From: Myxococcales bacterium
GTDB lineage: Bacteria; Myxococcota_A; Polyangia; Fen-1088
Length of the DNA: 8,666 bases
Assembly (NCBI GenBank): GCA_003170035.1
Contig: PMZX01000502.1
Location: 1-8,666 of the forward strand
Direction: 5' to 3'
Under the pieces are notes generated by a model that was not told the DNA's origin, did no database searches, and saw only the letters and a program-made list of their open reading frames with translations. Positions 1-6,361 of the stretch are shown one piece after another. Both the position numbers and the translations under genes were made by a program. How positions within the stretch are numbered: position 1 is the first letter of the stretch; every line of letters starts with the position of its first letter.

Positions 1-2
1 CT

Positions 3-281
3 CCGACCGATGGTCCGGCGGTCGATGCCCCGGCGGTCACTCCGCTCGATGCCCCTGTCGATGGCCCCCCTGTCGATGGCCAGGCTGGCAATCCCGACGT
101 CCGCTTGCCCGACGTGGCCCCTGCCACCGATGTGCGAGTGCCCGACAGTGCAATTCCCGACACTGCACACGACACCTTGGCCCCGGACGCGGGCGCAGAT
201 GCCCCGCTTGACGTGGGACCAGACAGTCCCGTCGACGCGGCGGCACCGGATGCTGCTTTGGACGCTGGCGACGGCGGTGGT
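3..281 (+). repeat. Degenerate low-complexity Pro/Asp/Ala/Val-coding repeat
   Basis: Irregular short repeats built on GTCGATG(C/G)CC and similar units encode alternating PVDAP, PVDGP, PDVA and PDSP motifs. The unit length varies (about 9-15 nt), so this is a degenerate coding minisatellite rather than a clean tandem array. Such tracts can change length by replication slippage. It forms the linker of the surface protein that it lies in. Confidence 0.6.
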
Positions 282-887
282 TGTGAGGGCGATGCCTGCC
301 ATGAGTATACTTTCGAGGGCAGTGGCCTGGATGGTGGCCTCCCCGGCGGCTTCACCGCGTTGGGCGGAACAGGCACTTGGGACTTGGTCATGGACGGCAG
401 CAACGTCGTTCTGCAAGGGACCAGCGCTGGCGTGACCTCCTTCGCCGAGGCGAATCTGCCCCCGGCCACTTCGACGGACCAGACCATCGAGGTCAACGTG
501 CGGTTCCTTGCCGCCGGGGCAGGCAACTTCGTCCGAATCTGCGGTCGTTTGAACGCCGGCACCAATGATGCCTACTGTCTCGAAGTCAGCACGGAGGCCG
601 GGGACGCGGGCTCGACCAGCGGGACCATGACCATTGACCAGCACGGTGGTGGTTCCATCTCAACCCCCCCAACACCGGTGACCAATCTAGATATCATGGT
701 TGGCGAATGGCACACCTACCGCTTCTCGATCAGCGGTGCCGGACCAGTGACCTTGCAGGGGTACTTCGATGGCGCACTCAAGGTTAGCGGGTCCGACAAC
801 CCCGCCTCCTTCACCAACGGCACCGTCGCTCTCGGTGTCAGGGGCCTCACCGCTGATTTCGATAACCTGATCGTGACGACTCCGTAG
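3..887 (+). CDS. Secreted/surface protein with Asp-Pro-Ala-rich linker and C-terminal beta-sandwich-like domain (5' partial)
   Basis: The frame is open from the left edge to a TAG at 885-887, so the true start and any signal peptide lie outside the window. A TTG at 105 is an in-frame start option, but the linker composition continues upstream of it without a break, so I treat the gene as truncated. About 294 residues are visible. The first ~93 are low complexity (PVDAP, PDVA, PDAG type repeats), typical of flexible spacers that hold a domain away from the outer membrane. A cysteine pair (CEGDAC, visible residues 94-99) marks the junction. The remaining ~195 residues are rich in Gly, Thr, Ser and beta-branched residues and end DFDNLIVTTP. 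That ending resembles the last strand of concanavalin A/LamG-like domains, including the DUF1080 type, which often end in an (F)DN(V/I)xV motif. No catalytic residues can be assigned. The domain call is inference from composition and motif. It converges on the aspartokinase gene across a shared terminator. Confidence 0.75.
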   Translation, partial: PTDGPAVDAPAVTPLDAPVDGPPVDGQAGNPDVRLPDVAPATDVRVPDSAIPDTAHDTLAPDAGADAPLDVGPDSPVDAAAPDAALDAGDGGGCEGDACHEYTFEGSGLDGGLPGGFTALGGTGTWDLVMDGSNVVLQGTSAGVTSFAEANLPPATSTDQTIEVNVRFLAAGAGNFVRICGRLNAGTNDAYCLEVSTEAGDAGSTSGTMTIDQHGGGSISTPPTPVTNLDIMVGEWHTYRFSISGAGPVTLQGYFDGALKVSGSDNPASFTNGTVALGVRGLTADFDNLIVTTP

Positions 888-906
888 GTCCTGGTTAGTG
901 CTGTTC

Positions 907-944
907 AAAACAGGCCTGGTTGCGCAAGCGGCCGGGCCTGTTTT
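907..944. terminator. Bidirectional intrinsic terminator between convergent genes
   Basis: AAAACAGGCC at 907-916 is exactly complementary to GGCCTGTTTT at 935-944. The stem extends inward to 919/932 with one G-T pair, giving about 13 bp around a 12-nt loop. A-rich and T-rich arms mean that transcription from either side meets a GC-rich hairpin followed by a U tract. It lies 20 nt after the stop of the upstream surface-protein gene and 16 nt past the stop of the convergent aspartokinase gene, so it can serve both. Confidence 0.9.
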
Positions 945-959
945 CTATCCGGAGACCGG

Positions 960-2396
960 CTACGGCAGCCTGGACAGCCGGAAGGCACTGTGAATGCGCT
1001 TCTGTGCCTGGGCCGCCTGGGCCGAAGACACGACCAGCGAGATGTTCAGCTCGGATGAGCCCTGGGCTATCGCCACCACGTTGATCTCCTGCGAGGCCAG
1101 AGCCGAGAACACGCGCGCCGCTATGCCCGGCATGCCGGCCATACCCAGACCCACCACTGCGATCGTGGTCATGCCGGTCTGCACCTGGATGCCGTCCACG
1201 TCACGACGGGCGATCTCGTCGTGAAAGGCGCGGTCCAAGTGCTCCTTGGCGGCCCTGGCCTCCTTCTCGGGAACCGTGAAGCAGATGGACTGCTCGGACG
1301 AGGCCTGGGTGATGAGCGACACCGACATCCCGTGCGCCGACAGGGTCGCAAAGGTGCGCGCAGCCACGCCCGGCACGCCCAGCAGGCCACGGCCGGCCAC
1401 CGTGATCAGAGCCTGACCCGAGACGGCGGACAGCGCCTTGACCGGATGACGGTCCGTGCTCTGGTGCGACGAGATCTCGGTACCCGGCGCGCTGGGCTCG
1501 GCAAACGGCCGCACATAGACCGGGATGGCCCTGCCCTGCACGGGGATAAGCGCGCGGGAGTGCAAGACCTTGGCGCCGTAGTAGGCCAGCTCGGCCGCCT
1601 CGCGCACGTGCAGTTGCGGGATCACGCGCGCATCGGGCACCACGCGCGGGTCAGCCGTGAGCAGACCCGGAACGTCTTTCCACAAGGTGACCCGGCTGGC
1701 CTCCAGCGCACGGCCGAGCAGTGTGGCGGTCAGGTCCGAGCCGCCGCGGCCCAGGGTGACCAGAGCCGGCGGCTGCCCGTGCTCCTTGTGCCAGGCACCC
1801 AGAAAACCAGGCACCACTGGCACCACGCCGCGAGACATGAGCGGCCGCAGTCGGGCGCGTACGGCCGCATCGGTATGCGCGAGGTGGGGTGCGGCGCCGC
1901 CAAACGGGCCGTCGGTATGGACCACTTCCAGCGCATCCACGACCTGGGCCTTCCCGCCGGCAGCGCTCAACACGGCACAGAAGATCTCCGCACTCAAACG
2001 CTCGCCGCGAGACACCACCAGATCGCTCGTGCGCGGGGTCAGCTCGCGCAGAGCCGCAAGGCCTCCTGCCAACATCTCGAGCTCGGCCATCGACTGTTCG
2101 ACCACCGCAGTCAACTCGGCCTTGGCCCGCTGGCCGAGCGCCACCTGGCGCAGGACCACGCGATACTTCTCGCGCACGGCCTCGAGCGCGGTCGCGGTCT
2201 CGTCGCGATCGCCTGCGCGGGCATGGTCGGCCACTGCCAGCAGCAGATCCGTCACGCCTGCGGGGGCCGAACACACCACGGCCAAAGGCGCCGCACACGC
2301 CTTGGAGATGCCGGCCGCGCGCTTGTAGGCCGCGCCGTCCGCAAGCGACGCGCCGCCAAACTTGTAGACCTCGGGGAAACGGGGTTTTCGTGTCAT
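960..2396 (-). CDS. lysC: Aspartate kinase, monofunctional, ThrA-like with two ACT domains
   Basis: This 478-residue protein phosphorylates L-aspartate with ATP, the committed cytosolic step to lysine, threonine, methionine and (in many bacteria) diaminopimelate. The amino-acid kinase domain covers about residues 9-305: KFGGAS (12-17, nucleotide-binding lysine loop), SAPAGVTD (43-50), GERLSA (131-136), GRGGSDLTA (216-224) and KDVPGLLTADPR (240-251). Two ACT regulatory domains follow (about 322-390 and 405-473), with QASSEQSICF and IAQGSSELNIS as the ligand-site strands. These resemble the regulatory part of bifunctional ThrA, but the protein ends at residue 478 with no homoserine dehydrogenase domain. 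Feedback control by threonine or lysine is therefore likely, but which one cannot be read from the sequence. The ATG at 2396 places the kinase motif at the usual distance; no good Shine-Dalgarno precedes it. The gene is divergent from thrC, which suggests shared control. An open frame on the opposite strand (1221-2441) is a codon-bias shadow. Confidence 0.95.
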   Translation of the reverse strand: MTRKPRFPEVYKFGGASLADGAAYKRAAGISKACAAPLAVVCSAPAGVTDLLLAVADHARAGDRDETATALEAVREKYRVVLRQVALGQRAKAELTAVVEQSMAELEMLAGGLAALRELTPRTSDLVVSRGERLSAEIFCAVLSAAGGKAQVVDALEVVHTDGPFGGAAPHLAHTDAAVRARLRPLMSRGVVPVVPGFLGAWHKEHGQPPALVTLGRGGSDLTATLLGRALEASRVTLWKDVPGLLTADPRVVPDARVIPQLHVREAAELAYYGAKVLHSRALIPVQGRAIPVYVRPFAEPSAPGTEISSHQSTDRHPVKALSAVSGQALITVAGRGLLGVPGVAARTFATLSAHGMSVSLITQASSEQSICFTVPEKEARAAKEHLDRAFHDEIARRDVDGIQVQTGMTTIAVVGLGMAGMPGIAARVFSALASQEINVVAIAQGSSELNISLVVSSAQAAQAQKRIHSAFRLSRLP

Positions 2397-2473
2397 GGCG
2401 AGGTGGCTTTTTACTACAGAGTCGCCACGCGGCCATGGTGAAAATCGGCACTCGAAGGTGCTAAGTTCCGGGT
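2397..2473. promoter_or_regulatory. Divergent intergenic region between aspartokinase and threonine synthase
   Basis: This 77-bp gap separates two divergently transcribed genes of the same pathway, so it must hold both start signals unless one is transcribed from inside the other gene. It is more AT-rich than its surroundings at 2407-2416 (CTTTTTACTA) and 2439-2446. An inverted repeat GTGGC-N16-GCCAC (2403-2407/2424-2428) is visible and could be an operator. I could not identify convincing -35/-10 pairs for either gene. AAGG at 2455-2458 is a weak, rather distant Shine-Dalgarno for thrC. Confidence 0.4.
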
Positions 2474-3808
<1,335 letters not shown>

Positions 3809-3888
3809 GGATCGGACTTCGATCCAGCCGCTTGTGCGCGGCAAGAATGTTCGGCCACGGCCACGGCCACGACTACGACTACGGCCAC
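3809..3888 (+). repeat. Composite structured repeat, copy 1 (hairpin + spacer + six GNNNAC hexamers)
   Basis: The element starts on the base after the thrC stop. A perfect hairpin, GGATCG-GACTT-CGATCC (3809-3825), is followed by a 27-nt spacer that carries CTTG (3831-3834) and GCGG (3838-3841). The head GAATGTTC (3845-3852) comes next, then six exact hexamers (3853-3888): three GGCCAC, two GACTAC, one GGCCAC. After this the periodicity decays (GATGCC, GATTGT, GACTGG, GGCCTG). A second hairpin, GCCGC-TTGTGC-GCGGC (3827-3842), sits in the spacer. The inverted copy at 4527-4608 has the same architecture. There is no T tract, so it is not a standard intrinsic terminator, although the hairpins could protect the thrC mRNA 3' end. 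I do not recognise the family. Confidence 0.7.
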
Positions 3889-3938
3889 GATGCCGATTGT
3901 GACTGGGGCCTGGATGCCCTATTCTCAGCCTCGTCTCT

Positions 3939-3943
3939 GGAGG
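3939..3943 (+). promoter_or_regulatory. Shine-Dalgarno GGAGG that fixes the start of the small cysteine-rich gene
   Basis: GGAGG lies 6 nt before the ATG at 3950. It is one of the few strong ribosome-binding sites in the window. It argues for the start at 3950 over the in-frame ATG at 3890, which lies inside the decaying end of the hexamer array and has no such site. The 3950 start also puts a hydrophobic export signal right at the N-terminus. Confidence 0.75.
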
Positions 3944-3949
3944 TTGGCC

Positions 3950-4453
3950 ATGCGAACACGGTCAGTGCTGTTTGGTTTGGTTCTCGCCTCGCTATGGTGC
4001 GAATCCTGCCATGACTGCAACAGGAGCGCCTGCCAGGCCTACCAGCGGCCAGCCACAGCCAGCATCGGACAGGGAGTTGCGGGGATGGTCGCCTCCGAGT
4101 CCGACACCGTCCAGAACGATTGCCGGGAATGTGGCTTTGCAAGTGGCACCCTCGACATTTGGCTCACCAGTGGCCTGGTCCAGGACGCGGTCACCGCCGG
4201 TGCGATCGCGAGGACAACGCCTCTTGTCGCCATGCAGGCTGACGGTCACTACGAGATCGAACTGGCGCCGGCCGACTACCTATTGTGCGTCGACTCGGGA
4301 ATGGGCGGGTGTGTGCCGTTCACGGTGGCGTCGGGCAAGGTCACGACAGTCAACGTGAAGAGAATAAACGGTCCCACCGGTTTCCTGGTGTTCGACGCAG
4401 GCAGCTCGGTGCCACGGCCCTCCCAGGTTCTCAACGTCACACCGTCCTCTTAA
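3950..4453 (+). CDS. Small cysteine-rich exported protein, possible TTR/carboxypeptidase-regulatory-like fold, unknown function
   Basis: The protein has 167 residues. The N-terminus (MRTRS then VLFGLVLASLW, residues 6-16) looks like a signal peptide. It leads directly into a cysteine cluster C17, C20, C23 and C28, so the protein is probably exported and possibly lipid-anchored at C17 or C20, though the lipobox (SLWC) is poor. A second pair, C58 and C61, and a third, C113 and C121, give eight cysteines, which suggests disulfides in the periplasm or outside the cell. Residues ~99-137 (HYEIELAPADYLLCV...) read like the G-x-Y-x-(V/I)-x-L-x-P-x-x-Y pattern of transthyretin/carboxypeptidase-regulatory-like beta-sandwich domains; this is inference from the pattern alone. 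I do not recognise a family. The gene lies between inverted copies of the composite repeat and separates two amino-acid biosynthesis genes. That is an odd place for an exported protein and hints at a later insertion. Confidence 0.7.
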   Translation: MRTRSVLFGLVLASLWCESCHDCNRSACQAYQRPATASIGQGVAGMVASESDTVQNDCRECGFASGTLDIWLTSGLVQDAVTAGAIARTTPLVAMQADGHYEIELAPADYLLCVDSGMGGCVPFTVASGKVTTVNVKRINGPTGFLVFDAGSSVPRPSQVLNVTPSS

Positions 4454-4504
4454 AGCACCGCCGCAGCGCCCCTGGCGGATGGCTCCTGTCCAAGACTGTG
4501 ACGC

Positions 4505-4520
4505 TCGCCCGGCCGGGCGA
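4505..4520. repeat. Perfect 16-bp palindrome
   Basis: TCGCCCGGCCGGGCGA is its own reverse complement. It sits 6 nt outside the array end of composite repeat copy 2, between the small cysteine-rich gene and cimA. As RNA it could form a 6-bp stem with a 4-nt loop. No T tract follows on either side, so a terminator role is weak. It could equally be a dimeric protein-binding site or simply chance in very GC-rich DNA. Confidence 0.5.
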
Positions 4521-4526
4521 TGGAAG

Positions 4527-4608
4527 GTGGTCGTGGTCGTATACGTAACCGTGGCCGTGGCCGGACATTTCCCCACCGCAGCCAAGACGTTGAATCTCCC
4601 GTAGATTC
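4527..4608 (-). repeat. Composite structured repeat, copy 2 (inverted)
   Basis: Read on the minus strand from 4608, the element begins with the hairpin GAATCT-ACGGG-AGATTC (4608-4592). A 29-nt spacer follows with CTTG (4586-4583) and GCGG (4579-4576) at the same offsets from the hairpin as in copy 1. The head AAATGTCC (4570-4563) then precedes six hexamers (4562-4527): GGCCAC twice, GGTTAC, GTATAC, GACCAC twice. By hand count the hexamer blocks of the two copies match at 30 of 36 positions. The hairpins differ at two base pairs in a compensatory way (G-C to A-T and G-C to T-A). The element ends 27 bp before the cimA start and overlaps its candidate promoter. Confidence 0.7.
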
Positions 4609-4617
4609 CCGTATCTT
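4590..4617 (+). promoter_or_regulatory. Candidate sigma-70-like promoter for cimA
   Basis: TTGAAT (4590-4595) and TATCTT (4612-4617) each match four of six consensus bases and are 16 bp apart. A transcript starting about 7 nt later would have a leader of only about 12 nt and no clear Shine-Dalgarno. The hairpin or inverted repeat of composite copy 2 (4592-4608) lies between and partly over these boxes, so a factor bound there would affect initiation. With such short matches a chance occurrence cannot be excluded. Confidence 0.35.
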
Positions 4618-4635
4618 AGCCGCCGGACATTCCCA

Positions 4636-6192
4636 ATGCAGATCGCACTCTTCGACACGACCCTTCGGGACGGAACCCAGAGCGAGGGGCTTTCCCTCTC
4701 GGTCGAGGACAAGATCAAGATTGCCCGGCTGCTCGATGGATTCGGCATTCGCTACATCGAAGGCGGCTATCCCGGGGCCAACCCCAAGGACGAGGAGTTC
4801 TTTCGCCGCGCCTCCGAGCTGAAGCTGAAGCAAGCCCGGCTGACCGCCTTCGGCAGCACGCGGCGGACGGGTGGCACCGCCGCGTCCGACGCCAACCTGC
4901 AAGCCCTGGTCAAGGCCGGCACGCCCGCGGTGGCCATCTTCGGCAAGACGTGGCTTCTGCACGTGACTGACGTGCTCAAGACCACGCCGAAAGACAACCT
5001 CGCCATGATTGCCGACAGCGTGGCGTTCCTGAAGCAGCACGGGCTCGAGGTCGTCTTCGACGCCGAGCACTTCTTCGACGGCTTTCGCGCGGATCGCGAA
5101 TATGCCTTGGCCGCGGTTCAGGCCGCTGCCCATGCCGGCGCGGACTGGATCGCTTGTTGTGACACCAACGGCGGAAACCTGCCCTCGACCGTGGCCGAGA
5201 TTGTGCGCGAGGCGAAGAAAGTGCTGACCGTGCCCCTGGGCATCCACGCGCACAACGACAGCGATCTGGCCGTGGCCAATTCGCTGGCAGCGGTGGAGGC
5301 CGGCTGCACCATGGTGCAAGGCACACTCAACGGCTGGGGCGAGCGCTGCGGAAACGCCAACCTCATGTCTGTCATCCCGGCCCTGCAGCTCAAGATGGGC
5401 TTGGACTGCATCCCCAAGGAGAACATGGAGCGGCTCACCGAGGTCTCGCGCACGGCCAGCGAGATCGCCAACCTCCGCCCGCGCGCGCACGCGCCCTACG
5501 TCGGCGCGTCGGCCTTTGCCCACAAGGCGGGCGCCCATGTCGCCGCGGTGGCCAAGTCGCCGGTCACCTTCGAGCACATTCCGCCCGAAAAGGTGGGCAA
5601 CAGCCGCCGCATCGTGGTGTCCGAGCTTTCCGGCCGCGGAAACATTCGCGCACGCGCCGCCGAACTGGGCGTCGAGTTGCGTGGCAACGAGACCGACCTG
5701 GTCGCCCGCATCAAGCAACTGGAGAACCAGGGCTACCAGTTCGAAGCGGCCGATGGCTCGTTCGAGTTGATGCTGCGGCGGACTCAGCCGGGCTACAGCG
5801 AGCCGTTCGAGGTTCTCGACGTGGTGGTGATCTCCCAGCGCCGCAGCAGCAGCGACATGTTTGTGGAGGCCACCGTCAAGATCAAGGTGGGTGATGAGAT
5901 CTCGCATGTGGTGGCCGAAGGCTCCGGCCCGGTCGACGCCATGGACCACGCCTTCCACAAGGCGCTCGACCACCACTTCCCTGTCCTGCGCCAGATCCAT
6001 CTGTGCGATTTCAAGGTACGCATTCTCGACCCCGACTCGGCAACCGCGGCGATAACACGGGTGCTGGTTGAATCCAGCCTCGGGAGTGACCGTTGGAGCA
6101 CCATCGGTGTCTCGCAGAACATCATCGAGGCGAGCTGCGAAGCGCTCAAAGACGCGCTTGAGCTGCCGCTGGTTCGCGCGGCAAAAGCCTGA
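4636..6192 (+). CDS. cimA: (R)-citramalate synthase
   Basis: CimA condenses acetyl-CoA with pyruvate to (R)-citramalate. This is the first step of the threonine-independent route through citraconate to 2-oxobutanoate and isoleucine, in the cytosol. The 518 residues fit the long CimA group. The TIM-barrel synthase domain shows FDTTLRDGTQSEG (6-18; the aspartate ligates the divalent metal), IEGGYPGANPKD (41-52), CDTNGG (175-180), the metal-binding H204-A-H206 in GIHAHNDSDLAVAN, and GTLNGWGERCGNANL (229-243). FAHKAGAHVAAV (294-305) follows in the accessory region. The C-terminal part (from about 395) is a LeuA-type allosteric dimerisation domain ending in STIGVSQNIIEASCEALKDALE, which in relatives binds isoleucine or leucine for feedback inhibition. 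IEGGYPGANPKDEEFF and the length favour CimA over 2-isopropylmalate or homocitrate synthase; final assignment rests on family similarity. The ATG at 4636 gives the usual short N-terminus, though no clear Shine-Dalgarno precedes it. A long open frame on the opposite strand (4450-6285) is a shadow. Confidence 0.93.
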   Translation: MQIALFDTTLRDGTQSEGLSLSVEDKIKIARLLDGFGIRYIEGGYPGANPKDEEFFRRASELKLKQARLTAFGSTRRTGGTAASDANLQALVKAGTPAVAIFGKTWLLHVTDVLKTTPKDNLAMIADSVAFLKQHGLEVVFDAEHFFDGFRADREYALAAVQAAAHAGADWIACCDTNGGNLPSTVAEIVREAKKVLTVPLGIHAHNDSDLAVANSLAAVEAGCTMVQGTLNGWGERCGNANLMSVIPALQLKMGLDCIPKENMERLTEVSRTASEIANLRPRAHAPYVGASAFAHKAGAHVAAVAKSPVTFEHIPPEKVGNSRRIVVSELSGRGNIRARAAELGVELRGNETDLVARIKQLENQGYQFEAADGSFELMLRRTQPGYSEPFEVLDVVVISQRRSSSDMFVEATVKIKVGDEISHVVAEGSGPVDAMDHAFHKALDHHFPVLRQIHLCDFKVRILDPDSATAAITRVLVESSLGSDRWSTIGVSQNIIEASCEALKDALELPLVRAAKA

Positions 6193-6235
6193 GTCAGCCT
6201 GCCCGGGCCAATAACCTTCAGCAATCGCGCGATAG

Positions 6236-6257
6236 CCCGCTTGTCGCGGGAAGCGGG
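6236..6257. other. Pair of mutually exclusive hairpins upstream of the efflux operon
   Basis: CCCGCTT (6236-6242) pairs with AAGCGGG (6251-6257) around an 8-nt loop. Alternatively, CCCGC (6236-6240) pairs with GCGGG (6246-6250) around a 5-nt loop. Both cannot form at once. No T tract follows, so a simple terminator for cimA is doubtful. AGGAGG at 6261-6266 lies immediately downstream. The 163-bp gap between cimA and the efflux gene holds nothing else that I can name. Confidence 0.4.
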
Positions 6258-6361
6258 AATAGGAGGCAGTCGCCCTTGGTTGCACGTCCGGGATCCGTGC
6301 GGTAGATGCATGACGTTATTCGTCACACGCAGCCTCAGCCGTACTCCTACATCCCGTGCCC

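Noticed and set aside
10..435. 141-codon frame in the first gene
   Set aside because: It is an out-of-frame reading of the low-complexity linker. The frame ending at 887 continues through a sensible folded domain.
1221..2441. 406-codon open frame on the plus strand opposite aspartokinase
   Set aside because: It is fully antisense to a gene with all family motifs. Its product is rich in Arg, His and Gly with no recognisable domain, as expected from third-position GC bias.
3809..3842. Intrinsic terminator for thrC
   Set aside because: Two stems are present but no T tract follows, and the same hairpin position recurs in copy 2 upstream of a gene. I therefore describe it as part of the repeat, though a role at the mRNA 3' end remains possible.
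3853..3888. CRISPR array or ordinary microsatellite
   Set aside because: Units are 6 nt with no spacers and no cas genes nearby. The conserved head and hairpin, shared with the inverted copy, also make a plain microsatellite an incomplete explanation.
3890..3949. Upstream start for the small cysteine-rich protein at the ATG 3890
   Set aside because: It would add 20 residues before the signal peptide, lies in the decaying hexamer array, and lacks a ribosome site. GGAGG at 3939-3943 supports 3950.
4450..6285. 611-codon open frame on the minus strand opposite cimA
   Set aside because: It mirrors cimA over its whole length and its composition (His, Arg, Gly, Asp) is that of a GC-rich antisense shadow. 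Its C-terminal part is just the repeat copy 2 read in another frame.
6280..6308. Sigma-70 promoter TTGCAC...TAGATG for the efflux operon
   Set aside because: The -10 matches only three of six consensus positions, which is not better than chance here.
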